64,000 bases of DNA from Pseudomonadales bacterium. Its GTDB lineage: Bacteria; Pseudomonadota; Gammaproteobacteria; Pseudomonadales; Pseudohongiellaceae. The notes beneath the pieces are model-generated. The model ran no database searches. It saw nothing but the letters and a program-made list of their open reading frames with translations, and was not told where the DNA came from. Each line of letters starts with the position of its first letter. The first letter of the stretch is position 1. The position numbers and the translations under genes are program-made. The stretch lies in assembly GCA_024234325.1 (NCBI GenBank), contig JACKOJ010000005.1:124001-188000 (forward strand). Reading direction: 5' to 3'. This document shows, in pieces, positions 33,288-42,295 of this stretch.

Positions 33288-34856
33288 TCAATACTGCGCC
33301 TGAATCAGGAAGGGGCCGGGTTCCCGCACGCTGCGCTCCAGCAGCCTGCACAGTTCCTCTGCACTGCTCGCCTTGGCCCCCGGCACACCAAAGCTGCCCG
33401 CCATCGCCACCCAGTCAATTTCCGGATTGCTGATGTCGAACAGACTGGTCGCCGCAGGCCCCGGGTCGGTGATGCCCAGGCGGGCATATTCCGCGTTCAG
33501 GATGTTGTACTGGCGATTCGCGTAGATCACCGTGGTGACGTTCAGGTTCTCCCGTGCCTGGGTCCACAGACACTGAATGGTGTAGGCCGCGCCGCCGTCC
33601 CCAAGCAGGGCCAGTACCGGGCGATCGGGGCAGGCCAATGCCGCTCCCGTAGCCACCGGACCACCCTGCCCGATGGAGCCCCCGGTCAGGCTCAGCCAGG
33701 TATGGGGTGCGGCCTGCTGGCAGATCGGGTAGGCGGCATTGCCGCCACCGGAGTCTGTGGCCACGATGGCGCCCTCTGGCAGGCAGGCCGCGATCGCCTG
33801 AGTAATGCTGCGGGTGTTCAGACTCCCCTGTGGCTTTGGCAAGGCCACTGTGTCGAAGCGTCGCACACTCTGTTGTCCGGCTCCCAATCGTGTGGCAAGG
33901 CGGTTCAGGGCATCGACGGCGTCGTCCTCAATGCGGGCCAGCGTCTGCAGTCTGCAGCCCGCAGGCACGAGCAGGCTGGCCTGGCCCTGGTAGGCGAAGA
34001 AGCTGGCGGGGGCCTGGCCGCCGACCAGTACCAGCAGTTCGGTGCCATCCAGGGTGGCCAGAATCTGCTCCGGAAAATAGGGCATGCGTTCGACCTGCAC
34101 CGCGCCCGGACCGCCGTCGATGCGGGCCGGGAAGGTGCTGGTCATCAGCCGTGCGCCGGTGAGGCTGCTGATGCGAGAGGCTGCCTCCAGTGCGCCCGGT
34201 GTCACGGCGTGGTGTTCCAGCAGCAGAACGATGCGCGAGCGTACCTTCATATCGGTGGCAATCGCGTTGATCTGTGCCTCGTCAACCAGGCTGCGCTGCG
34301 GCAGGGCATTGGGGGCAACCGGGCCGTTTGACTCTCCCCAGGCCGCATCCGCCCCCACGATCAGGGTCGCAATCTGTCCCTGGGCGCCGGGGTTGGCGCG
34401 CAGGGTGGCAGTGACGGCATCCGCGCCGTCCTGTGCAAGGCTGCCGCTGGTGCTGCAGGACTTGGTCCAGGCGGAGAAATTGTGTGCCAGGGTATCGATG
34501 TCCGAGGTCAGCGGCGCGTCCACGCCCATGTGGTAGTGCGGATGATTGCCCACGATGTTGAGCAGGGGCGTCCCCGCCTTGCGGGCGTTGTGCAGATTGG
34601 CAATGCCGTTGGCCAGGCCGGGGCCCAGATGCAGCAGAGTGGCGGCGGGCCTGCCGAGCATGCGTCCGTAACCATCGGCCGCGCCGGTGCAGACCCCCTC
34701 GAACAGGGCCAGTACGGGGCGCATGCCGGGCGCCTGATCCATGGCCTGGACGAGATGCATTTCAGAAGTACCGGGGTTGGCGATGCACAGGTCCACGCCA
34801 CTGTGGACGAGGGTTTGCAGCAGGGCGCTAGCGCCGTTGACCGGAGCCTGGGTCAT
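33288..34856 (-). CDS. Thiamine-diphosphate-dependent enzyme, acetolactate synthase large-subunit-like
   Basis: 522 residues with the three-domain ThDP layout: Pyr domain with the catalytic Glu in LFEGVCTGAADGYGRM, central FAD/ADP-type domain (about 190-330) and PP domain with LGDGGAAYTIQCLWTQARE ending in NRQYNIL, the GDG-to-Asn metal-binding motif. It is close to benzoylformate-decarboxylase/IlvB-like proteins often annotated acetolactate synthase. No regulatory subunit (ilvH) is nearby, so a decarboxylase or lyase of unknown substrate is more likely than valine synthesis. Confidence 0.8.
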   Translation of the reverse strand: MTQAPVNGASALLQTLVHSGVDLCIANPGTSEMHLVQAMDQAPGMRPVLALFEGVCTGAADGYGRMLGRPAATLLHLGPGLANGIANLHNARKAGTPLLNIVGNHPHYHMGVDAPLTSDIDTLAHNFSAWTKSCSTSGSLAQDGADAVTATLRANPGAQGQIATLIVGADAAWGESNGPVAPNALPQRSLVDEAQINAIATDMKVRSRIVLLLEHHAVTPGALEAASRISSLTGARLMTSTFPARIDGGPGAVQVERMPYFPEQILATLDGTELLVLVGGQAPASFFAYQGQASLLVPAGCRLQTLARIEDDAVDALNRLATRLGAGQQSVRRFDTVALPKPQGSLNTRSITQAIAACLPEGAIVATDSGGGNAAYPICQQAAPHTWLSLTGGSIGQGGPVATGAALACPDRPVLALLGDGGAAYTIQCLWTQARENLNVTTVIYANRQYNILNAEYARLGITDPGPAATSLFDISNPEIDWVAMAGSFGVPGAKASSAEELCRLLERSVREPGPFLIQAQY

Positions 34857-34956
34857 GGGTCGAGCCTCTATAGGGAAGGGCGGCCTGAGTGTAGCACACC
34901 CCGTTTGCCCCTCAAGCGCGGCAGCTTGCCAGGCGGGGGAGCAATTTAAACAGTGC

Positions 34957-34994
34957 TTGTACTGTATAAATACATAGTGTATATATATACAGCA
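34957..34994 (+). promoter_or_regulatory. SOS-type promoter with two overlapping LexA-like boxes
   Basis: TAGTGTATATATATACAGCA (34975-34994) matches the E. coli LexA consensus at 18 of 20 positions. TACTGTATAAATACATAGTG (34960-34979) matches at 16 of 20. They overlap by 5 bp and cover a promoter with TTGTAC (34957-34962), a 17-bp spacer and TATATA (34980-34985). Transcription would start near 34992, leading into the small gene at 35047. LexA repression is inference from the motif. Confidence 0.7.
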
Positions 34995-35046
34995 ATTTAG
35001 AAATCAATGGCTTGTAGAGATGTTCTCATCCTGTTTGGTGACTGAT

Positions 35047-35295
35047 ATGACTATGAAGACTCTGAGTGAAGGTTTCCGCCCTGCCGAGGTGTACAAAGGT
35101 GTTCTGGACGCCGCAGTGCAGGAAAAAGAGATTTGGCAGATAGCCCGCATGCTGCCGCACACTACGGTGTACGAGATTCGGGAAAAACTGCAGAACCTGG
35201 CCCGTGACCAGCATTTCGTGATGAATTACTGGCTCAAGGTGTGCAAGGTGCGCGCGCTGCGCGGCCTGCCCATGCCCTGGGAGCGGGTGCACTGA
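35047..35295 (+). CDS. Small unknown protein, probably SOS-regulated
   Basis: 82 residues, no recognised family. It is mostly helical in appearance, with basic and aromatic residues clustered in the C-terminal third (NYWLKVCKVRALRGLPMPWERVH in parts) and one Cys; no signal peptide or membrane span. GGTGA 6 bp before ATG 35047 favours this start over ATG 35020. Its control region carries two overlapping LexA-like operators, so a role in the DNA-damage response, such as a division inhibitor or polymerase modulator, is possible. Nothing in the sequence specifies which. Confidence 0.65.
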   Translation: MTMKTLSEGFRPAEVYKGVLDAAVQEKEIWQIARMLPHTTVYEIREKLQNLARDQHFVMNYWLKVCKVRALRGLPMPWERVH

Positions 35296-35427
35296 CAATT
35301 TCCGCTGAATCGAGGGCTTACGCAAAGGAGTTCATGTGCCGATTAAAGCGCTTGCTTGATCGGGTCGGTTTCTTTGATATGATGGCCGCCACTCTCTCAA
35401 CCACCCTGTATGGCAGCCTGACACGCA

Positions 35428-36819
35428 TTGACTCCTTCGCGCACCAATTCCGCATCGCTTCTGCGTACGCTCCGCGCCTTGCTTGTGTTTCTGGCGCTGC
35501 TGTCCGGCGTGTCTCTCTGGGCACAGTCGCAGGACGAACAGGGCTATACGCTGCCGCCGATCACTGACGCTGACGCGATTCTGCTGCCGGCCAATTTCAA
35601 TCTGGTGGATTTCTATCTGGTCACGGTCGATGTCGGCGACCAGGTCTGGGACAACTTCGGTCACACCGCCCTGCGCGTGGTGGACCGCAACAGCAATTCG
35701 GACCTGGTGTTCAACTGGGGTCTGTTCGATCCGAGCGGCGGCTATGTCCGCTTTGCCTTTAACTTCCTGCGCGGCATCCTTCCCTACCAGCTCGGGGTAT
35801 CGCCGCCTGCCTGGGAGTTTGGCCGCTACGAGCGTGAGCAGCGCAGCGTATGGCAGGACAAACTCAACCTGACGAATGCCCAGAAGGAGACGCTGTACAA
35901 GCGCCTGGCGTGGAATCTGCGGGAAGAGAACATTGTCTACGACTACCAGTATTTCTTCGACAACTGCACCACGCGTGTGAGGGATTACCTCAACGAGGCG
36001 CTGGGCGGTCGCCTGCAGTCCCAGAACCGCGCGCCGACGCTGCGCACCTTCCGCGACGAGGTGCTGTCGCACTATGCCAGCGTGCCGCCGGTAGCCGTGT
36101 CACTCGATGTGCTGATGAACGGCAATATCGATCGCCGCATGACGCAGTGGGAGCAGATGTTCCTGCCTGCACAACTGCGGCGTGAACTCCTGAGTTTCCC
36201 ATCCGATGTCATGCGTAACGGCCAGCGCAGCAACATGCTGGAAGAGCCTACTGTCATCATGGAGTTCACACCCCCGGCGTCAGGCCCGAACCCCTATTAT
36301 CTGCTGGCAGCAGGCCTGCTGCTGCCCGCGCTGCTGCTGTTCCTGCTGTTCAAGCGAACGTCGCTGGCCTCGTTTTCCAGCCAGCCAGGCGTCACTCTGC
36401 GCAGCCCGGGCCTGAGCTATCGCCTGATGGGTCTGCTGGGACTGGTGATCACGCTGTGCAGTGGCCTGTACGGTCTTGTCATGAGCTTTGGCTGGCTCGC
36501 CTCCGCCCATCTCGATCTGCACCACAATCTCAATCTTCTGCTGTTCTGGCCGACCGACCTGCTGGGTGTCACTTTTGCGCTGCGCTGGTTGCTGCTTGGT
36601 CGTCCCTGCGCACTCCGTGCCGGGTCGCACAGTCTGGTCATCTTCTATCTGTTCGCACACATCCTTGCGGCACTGGCCTATCTGTTCCTGGGGCTTACGG
36701 GAATGGGCGGGCAGAATGTCGGCTCGCTGATGCTGTTCGTGCTGCCGGCCCTGCTGGCCTTCGCCATCGTGGCCTGGAACACGGGTTTCCACTCAATCCG
36801 TCGCATCCGCTTCTCCTGA
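35428..36819 (+). CDS. DUF4105/Lnb-domain membrane protein
   Basis: 463 residues: N-terminal membrane or signal segment (LRALLVFLALLSGVSLWA), a periplasmic Lnb-like (DUF4105) domain and about four to five C-terminal membrane spans. The putative catalytic His is in WDNFGHTALRV and Cys in FFDNCTTRVRDYLNEAL, the pair proposed for the papain-like Lnb fold, which in Gram-positives acts in lipoprotein N-acyl transfer. The role in Gram-negatives is unclear. The only usable start I see is TTG 35428, without a good SD. Confidence 0.75.
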   Translation: MTPSRTNSASLLRTLRALLVFLALLSGVSLWAQSQDEQGYTLPPITDADAILLPANFNLVDFYLVTVDVGDQVWDNFGHTALRVVDRNSNSDLVFNWGLFDPSGGYVRFAFNFLRGILPYQLGVSPPAWEFGRYEREQRSVWQDKLNLTNAQKETLYKRLAWNLREENIVYDYQYFFDNCTTRVRDYLNEALGGRLQSQNRAPTLRTFRDEVLSHYASVPPVAVSLDVLMNGNIDRRMTQWEQMFLPAQLRRELLSFPSDVMRNGQRSNMLEEPTVIMEFTPPASGPNPYYLLAAGLLLPALLLFLLFKRTSLASFSSQPGVTLRSPGLSYRLMGLLGLVITLCSGLYGLVMSFGWLASAHLDLHHNLNLLLFWPTDLLGVTFALRWLLLGRPCALRAGSHSLVIFYLFAHILAALAYLFLGLTGMGGQNVGSLMLFVLPALLAFAIVAWNTGFHSIRRIRFS

Positions 36820-36896
36820 CGCGTCGTCCGCATTGGACAAAATTCCGATTCTTCGCTATGCCTGAAGAGAACCCCTGACACCCGCAGGTTGTTTTC

Positions 36897-37202
36897 ATGG
36901 CAGGCCAATTTCAGTCCCCCGTTTCTCTGCCTTGCTGCATTGTGCAGCATGTCACGCATGGCGGCATGACGGTGCGCCTCTGTGCCCTGCGCCTGCGTTC
37001 CAACGAATGGATTCTGCGTGTGCACGGGCATGGCGATCAGGTCTCGGAATGGATGCAGTGCTTTGCCACACCGTTCGAGGCCATGGCGGCAGGGCACAAC
37101 GCGCTGACGTTTGAGGGGATCGAGCATTTCTACGCCGATCCGCTGCTCCAGGCGCCAGGCGAATGGTGCGGGAAATCTCAGATTTCTCCTTTTGATTCAT
37201 AG
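36897..37202 (+). CDS. Hypothetical protein
   Basis: A possible 101-residue protein in the 509-bp space between the DUF4105 gene and the acyl-CoA dehydrogenase pair. No family is recognised; no signal peptide or membrane span is evident, and the SD is poor. Adjacent CC and several Met, His and Trp residues are present. The open frame and Met start could be chance in GC-rich DNA, so it is marked as doubtful. Confidence 0.4.
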   Translation: MAGQFQSPVSLPCCIVQHVTHGGMTVRLCALRLRSNEWILRVHGHGDQVSEWMQCFATPFEAMAAGHNALTFEGIEHFYADPLLQAPGEWCGKSQISPFDS

Positions 37203-37328
37203 TGTTGCTATAAGATTTCATGGGCATCGAACATTTGCTCGATTTTCATTTTCAAGCCCTGGCAAAAGTGATAGAGTCGGTTTCCTGTCGCTCAAGCCCA
37301 TGAGTCAGTTTTACAGGAGAGCCTCACG

Positions 37329-38528
37329 TTGAACCCTTCCTTCACCGCTGAAGAACGGCAATTTCAGCAGCAGGTCCGGGAGTTTCTGGAAGCAGAGTTT
37401 CCCACGGACATTCGCCACAAGGTAGACAATCGCATTCGTCTGGAGAAAGACGATTATGTGCGCTGGCAAAAGATTCTTTACCGCAAGGGCTGGGTCGCGC
37501 CCAACTGGCCGGTGGAGGTCGGTGGCACGGGCTGGACTGCGGTGCAGAAATACATCTTCGCCGAGGAAATGGCCCGTATCGGAGCACCCGAGCCGGTTGC
37601 CTTTGGCGTCAAGATGGTCGGGCCAGTGATTTTCACCTATGGCAATGAGGAGCAGAAAAAGCGTTTCCTGCCCGGCATTCTTGAGAGCACGGTCTGGTGG
37701 TGCCAGGGCTACTCCGAACCCAATGCCGGTTCCGATCTTGCCTCGCTGAAAACCACGGCGGTGCGTGACGGCGACCACTACATCGTCAATGGCACCAAGA
37801 CCTGGAACACCCTGGGGCAGTATGCAGACTGGATCTTCTGTCTGGTGCGCACCGACAGCGGTGCGAAGAAGCAGGAAGGCATCAGCTTTCTGCTGATCGA
37901 CATGAAGACGCCCGGCATCCGCCTGTCCCCCATCTACCTCATCGATGGCACACCGGAAGTGAACGAAGTGCACTTCGACAATGTGCGGGTGCCGGTCGAG
38001 AACCGCATCGGGGAGGAAAACCAGGGCTGGACCTATGCCAAGGTGCTGCTGACCCACGAACGCACGAACATCGCTGGCGTGCCCCGTTCCAAGGTGCGGC
38101 TGGAAAAGCTGCGTGAGCTGGCAGCGAAGGCTCCCGACGGACAGGGCGGCACACTGCTGGACGACCCGCTGTTCCGCAGCCGGATTGCCGAGGCCGAGAT
38201 TCAGTGCCTCGCCCTGGAGTACGCGGAGCTGCGCGCACTGGCGGCCGTCAGCGTGGGCAAGGCGCCCGGCCCGGAATCCTCCATTCTGAAGATTGTCGGC
38301 TCCGAGCTGGGACAGACCATCGACACGCTGTACATGGAGATGGCGGCGCTGCAGAGCCTGCCCTATGTGCCGGAACAGTTCTCCGTGGATTTCCAGGGCG
38401 AGGTCATCGGGGAAGATGGCGCGGCGTCTACGGCGCTGACCTATTTCAACAATCGCAAGGCGTCGATTTACGGTGGGTCCAACGAGATCCAGAAAAACAT
38501 CATCTGCAAAGCGGTGCTGGGCCTGTAG
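37329..38528 (+). CDS. Acyl-CoA dehydrogenase, large subunit (PimC-like)
   Basis: 399 residues of the flavin acyl-CoA dehydrogenase fold: N-terminal helical (AEERQFQQQVREFL), middle beta domain (GYSEPNAGSDLASL, NGTKTWNT) and C-terminal helices ending YGGSNEIQKNIICKAVLGL. The Glu of the usual YEG motif is Gly here, as in large subunits of heteromeric enzymes such as pimeloyl-CoA dehydrogenase PimC. The start is TTG with AGGAG about 10 bp upstream. The partner subunit gene follows at 21 bp. Confidence 0.85.
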   Translation: MNPSFTAEERQFQQQVREFLEAEFPTDIRHKVDNRIRLEKDDYVRWQKILYRKGWVAPNWPVEVGGTGWTAVQKYIFAEEMARIGAPEPVAFGVKMVGPVIFTYGNEEQKKRFLPGILESTVWWCQGYSEPNAGSDLASLKTTAVRDGDHYIVNGTKTWNTLGQYADWIFCLVRTDSGAKKQEGISFLLIDMKTPGIRLSPIYLIDGTPEVNEVHFDNVRVPVENRIGEENQGWTYAKVLLTHERTNIAGVPRSKVRLEKLRELAAKAPDGQGGTLLDDPLFRSRIAEAEIQCLALEYAELRALAAVSVGKAPGPESSILKIVGSELGQTIDTLYMEMAALQSLPYVPEQFSVDFQGEVIGEDGAASTALTYFNNRKASIYGGSNEIQKNIICKAVLGL

Positions 38529-38549
38529 GTCCGGGGGACAGGAAGCAAT

Positions 38550-39680
38550 ATGGATTTTTCATACAGCGAAGAGCAGCAGATGCTGCAGGACAGCGTGCAG
38601 AAGTTTGTGCAGCGGCATTACGCGTTTGAGGATCGCCGGGGCATCGTGGCCAGCGACGCAGGTTACAGCGCCGAACACTGGGCGCTGTTTGCTGAGCTGG
38701 GCTGGCTGACCGTGCCTTTTGCGGAGGAAGACGGAGGCTTTGGTGGCCTGGCCACGGACCTGATGGTGCTGATGGAAGAGTTCGGTCACGCCATGGTGGT
38801 GGAACCCTTCATTCCGACTGCGGTGCTGGGAGGCGGCCTGCTCGCCAGTCTTGGCAATGCCGCGCAGAAAGAAGCGCTGGTGACATTGATGGAGGGCGGT
38901 CTGCAACTGGCCGTCGCGCTTTACGAGGAGCAGAGCCGCTACAACCTGGCCAATGTCTGCACGAGCGCGCAGCGCGACGGTGAGGGCTACGTGCTCAGTG
39001 GCAACAAGGTGCTGGTGCTCAACGGCGCCAATGCCGAGCGACTGCTGGTGTCTGCGCGCACTTCCGGCGACTCCTGCGACAGGGACGGCATTTCCCTGTT
39101 CATGATTGATATGGCCAGCGCCGGGGTATATTGCCATGGCTATACCACGGTGGATGGCCATCGCGCCGCGCAGGTTCGTCTCGACAAGGTGCGCGTTCCG
39201 GCGTCCGCCCTGCTGGGCGACGAGGGCACCAGTTTTTGTGCACTGGAGCAGGCCATAGACCGCGCCGCACTGTGCGTGAGTGCCGAGGCTGTCGGGGCCA
39301 TGGACACCCTGCTGCACAAGACCGTTGAGTACAGCAAGACGCGCAAACAGTTCGGCATCACCATCAGCAGTTTCCAGGCGCTGCAGCATCGCATGGCGAA
39401 TATGTTTATCGAATGCCAATTGGCACGGTCGGTAGTGCTCATGGCAGCGATGAAGCTGGACAGCGATCTGCCGGATGCGGAAAAGGCGAAGGCGGTGTCC
39501 GCTGCGAAGAGTCGCGTCGGCAAGGCCATCCGTCAGGTTGGGCAGGAGGCGGTGCAACTGCACGGGGGAATCGGCATCACGGACGAGCTGGATGTGGGAC
39601 ATCTGTTCAAGCGTGTCACCGCCATCGAGACCCTGTTCGGCAATACCGATTTTCATACCCGGCGCTTCGCCGCCCTGTGA
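38550..39680 (+). CDS. Acyl-CoA dehydrogenase, small subunit (PimD-like)
   Basis: 376 residues, same fold, but the C-terminus reads ETLFGNTDFHTRRFAAL instead of an active-site YEG segment. HGGIGITDEL and SKTRKQFGI are present. This is the pattern of the small subunit of heteromeric acyl-CoA dehydrogenases (PimD, steroid FadE pairs). With the preceding gene it probably forms one enzyme. AGGAAG precedes ATG. Confidence 0.84.
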   Translation: MDFSYSEEQQMLQDSVQKFVQRHYAFEDRRGIVASDAGYSAEHWALFAELGWLTVPFAEEDGGFGGLATDLMVLMEEFGHAMVVEPFIPTAVLGGGLLASLGNAAQKEALVTLMEGGLQLAVALYEEQSRYNLANVCTSAQRDGEGYVLSGNKVLVLNGANAERLLVSARTSGDSCDRDGISLFMIDMASAGVYCHGYTTVDGHRAAQVRLDKVRVPASALLGDEGTSFCALEQAIDRAALCVSAEAVGAMDTLLHKTVEYSKTRKQFGITISSFQALQHRMANMFIECQLARSVVLMAAMKLDSDLPDAEKAKAVSAAKSRVGKAIRQVGQEAVQLHGGIGITDELDVGHLFKRVTAIETLFGNTDFHTRRFAAL

Positions 39681-39693
39681 GTGAGCCTGCGCC

Positions 39694-40389
39694 GTGAGTG
39701 AACTGATTCTGGTGCGCCACGGGCAGGCTTCCTTCGGCGCGCAGTCCTATGACAAACTCAGCCCTCTGGGCGAAGAGCAGGTGCAACTGCTCGCTCGTCA
39801 CTGGCAGGAGGGCGCTGAGCATTTCGATCATCTCTACTGCGGAGAACTGCAGCGGCAGCGCGAAACTGCGGAGCTGCTGAGGCCGCTTGTCCGCAGTGGT
39901 GCGCATGCACACGTCCATCCCGGTTTGAACGAGTACGACGGCGACGGGCTGATGCGCCTGTACCTGCACCATCATCACGATGCCGGAGAAGCCGTGACGC
40001 TGCCCATCGCAGATCGTCGCGAATTTCAGCGTCTCTTCGAGGCTGCCGTCGCGCTGTGGGTGAGTGGCCGCTTGCAGACGCAGGACGACGAGAATTTCGA
40101 ACCCTGGGTGAGTTTCAAAGCACGGGTTCATGGCGCTATCGACGAGCTGATGGCGCGCCATACCGGCGGCAGTCGGGTGCTGGTAGCCACCTCCGGAGGG
40201 GTGATCGCACTGGCTTTGCAGCGTGTCCTGGGCATTCCGGACGAACAGACTATCGCGACCAACTGGCTGGTCAACAACAGCGCAGTGACCCGCATCCGCT
40301 ACGGCGGGGGGCGCGTGTCGCTCAGCCAGTTCAACAGCCTCCCGCACCTGGAAGGGCCGGCACTGCGCGACAAGATTACCTATCGTTAG
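39694..40389 (+). CDS. Histidine phosphatase family protein
   Basis: 231 residues of the phosphoglycerate-mutase-like branch-1 fold. The phospho-His motif LVRHGQASFG is at residues 5-14; YCGELQRQRETAELL follows and a second catalytic His position would lie in the VLVATSGGVIALAL region, where the usual GH is replaced by SGG. The start is GTG, 13 bp after the dehydrogenase stop. Set between the dehydrogenase pair and the kinase-like gene, it may remove a phosphate in the same pathway (inference). Confidence 0.8.
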   Translation: MSELILVRHGQASFGAQSYDKLSPLGEEQVQLLARHWQEGAEHFDHLYCGELQRQRETAELLRPLVRSGAHAHVHPGLNEYDGDGLMRLYLHHHHDAGEAVTLPIADRREFQRLFEAAVALWVSGRLQTQDDENFEPWVSFKARVHGAIDELMARHTGGSRVLVATSGGVIALALQRVLGIPDEQTIATNWLVNNSAVTRIRYGGGRVSLSQFNSLPHLEGPALRDKITYR

Positions 40390-40403
40390 GACGAGGCATT
40401 GGA

Positions 40404-41480
40404 GTGAGCAACAGTCAGGTGGACAAAGCGACGTCGGTCAGGGCAGGGGAAGAGCTGCCCCTGGACCTGCTGCGTGACTACCTGCGCCCCGTGCTGGGTC
40501 TGCCTCTTGACGATTTGCGGGTGCAACAGTTTCCGGGCGGTTATTCCAATCTCACCTATCTGCTGAGCGCGGGAGGGGAGCAGTGGGTATTGCGCCGTCC
40601 GCCCTTCGGCAGCCGCGTACGTTCGGCCCATGACATGGGGCGCGAATTCCGGGTGCTGACAGCTCTCTCAGGTACCTTCCCCTATGCGCCCGTGCCGGTG
40701 CATTTCTGCGAGGACCCGGTCGTCCTGGGCTGTGACTTCTATCTGATGAGCTATATTCCCGGTGTGGTGATCCGCAAGTCCTACCCCGAGGGCATGCACC
40801 TCAGCTCGGAGCAGGTACGGCAGCAGTTTTTCACCCTCTTCGATGTGCTGGGCGAGCTGCACAGCATCGATCTCACGCGTGTGGGCCTGGGCGATTTCGG
40901 CCGTCCCGAAGGCTACGTTCGCCGTCAGGTGGAGGGCTGGAGCCGACGTTACCGTGATGCCAGGACTCCCGATGCGCCGGACTTCGAGCGGGTGATGGGC
41001 TGGCTGCACGACAACATGCCTGCCGACAGTGGTGTTGCCTGCCTGATCCACAACGATTACAAGCTGGACAATGTCATCTGGTCACCGGACGAGCCCCTGC
41101 GTCTTATCGGGGTGCTCGACTGGGAGATGGCCACGGTAGGGGACCCACTCATGGACCTGGGGTGTACCCTCGGCTACTGGGCAGAGGCCACAGACCCGGA
41201 GGATTTCCGTCTGTACCGTGCCATGCCCAGTGATGTGCCAGGGGCTCCGACCCGTGCCGAGATTGTGGCCCGCTTTGCCGAGCGCACGGGGCTGCGCATG
41301 GAGCGTTTCGATTTCTACTTCTGTTTTGGTCTGTTCCGGCTGGCTGCCATCGGCCAGCAGATCTACACCCGCTATGCCCAGGGCCTGACCCGTGACCCCC
41401 GTTTTGCCAGTCTGCTGGGCAAGGTGCACAGCCTGCAGCGCATGTGCGAACGGGTCATGGTGAACGGGGCACAGCTCTAG
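40404..41480 (+). CDS. Aminoglycoside-phosphotransferase-fold kinase (ACAD10/LvaA-like)
   Basis: 358 residues of the APH kinase fold: ATP-loop region FPGGYSNLTYLL, Lys/Arg in VLRRPPFG, Brenner motif LIHNDYKLDNVIW and metal-binding VLDWEMATVGDPLMDLG. APH-domain proteins beside acyl-CoA dehydrogenases (human ACAD10/11, Pseudomonas LvaA) phosphorylate 4-hydroxyacyl-CoA. GTG 40404, with ACGAGG about 9 bp upstream, is chosen over the longer frame because family homology begins there. Last gene of the 37329-41480 cluster. Confidence 0.83.
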   Translation: MSNSQVDKATSVRAGEELPLDLLRDYLRPVLGLPLDDLRVQQFPGGYSNLTYLLSAGGEQWVLRRPPFGSRVRSAHDMGREFRVLTALSGTFPYAPVPVHFCEDPVVLGCDFYLMSYIPGVVIRKSYPEGMHLSSEQVRQQFFTLFDVLGELHSIDLTRVGLGDFGRPEGYVRRQVEGWSRRYRDARTPDAPDFERVMGWLHDNMPADSGVACLIHNDYKLDNVIWSPDEPLRLIGVLDWEMATVGDPLMDLGCTLGYWAEATDPEDFRLYRAMPSDVPGAPTRAEIVARFAERTGLRMERFDFYFCFGLFRLAAIGQQIYTRYAQGLTRDPRFASLLGKVHSLQRMCERVMVNGAQL

Positions 41481-41644
41481 CTCAAGCGCAGGCCAGCCCT
41501 GGCTTGCTCGCCTTGACCCGCCCGGGAAGTTCACGTAATTTCAGGCTCCTGAATCCCCCGAGACCGGGATCCAATCCCTGTGTCCCTGCTTCCTGCCTGC
41601 AGTGTCCCAGAATCCATAACCAGAACCTACAAGAAGAATTGACT

Positions 41645-42295
41645 GTGACTGAACCCCGCAAGAATCGCCTGATGCAGAATGTAATCGTCTTCTGCGCCTT
41701 CCTGAACGGCTTTGTGATCATGACCATCGAGCTGCTGGGCGGCCGCGTGCTGTCACCCTATTTCGGCACCAGCGTGTATGTCTGGGGCAGCATCATCACC
41801 ATTTTCATGCTCTCCTTGTCGCTGGGCTATCTCTGGGGAGGCCGGCTGTCGAGCCGTAACCCGAACCACGCGACTTTTGCCAGCTTCTTTGGTTTGTCTG
41901 CACTGCTGTCGCTGCCGATCATCTTCTTCTCGGAATGGACCATGACCCAGGTGTTTCTGCGGGTTGAGGATCCGCGCTATGGCTCGCTGATTGCGGCCAC
42001 CGTGCTGTATTTCCTGCCGATCTGTCTGATGGGCATGGTCTCGCCCTATTCGATTCGTCTGCTGGTCAGTTCCGAGGAACACAGTGGGCGCATGGCCGGT
42101 CTTCTGTATTTTGTATCGACCCTGGGCAGTGCCCTGGGCACCCTGATGACCTCGTTCTACTTTGTGCTGTGGTTCGAGATCGACACCATCATGTGGGGCG
42201 CCATCGGCGCGTTGCTGCTGTGCGGCGCGTCAGTGGCAATCGTTCACCGCTTGCCGGGCCAGGCCACGGCGGGAGTTCAATACCATGAAAACTGA
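41645..42295 (+). CDS. Membrane half of a split spermidine-synthase-like protein
   Basis: 216 residues with six or more membrane spans, starting with VFCAFLNGFVIMTIELLGGRVLSPYFGTSVYVWGSII in parts, the typical N-terminal domain of large fused spermidine-synthase-like proteins. The start is taken as GTG 41645; TTG 41639 is equally possible. It overlaps the next gene by 11 bp, so the two halves are translated together. The methyltransferase-like domain is separate here, unlike in fused homologues. Function not established. Confidence 0.8.
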   Translation: MTEPRKNRLMQNVIVFCAFLNGFVIMTIELLGGRVLSPYFGTSVYVWGSIITIFMLSLSLGYLWGGRLSSRNPNHATFASFFGLSALLSLPIIFFSEWTMTQVFLRVEDPRYGSLIAATVLYFLPICLMGMVSPYSIRLLVSSEEHSGRMAGLLYFVSTLGSALGTLMTSFYFVLWFEIDTIMWGAIGALLLCGASVAIVHRLPGQATAGVQYHEN

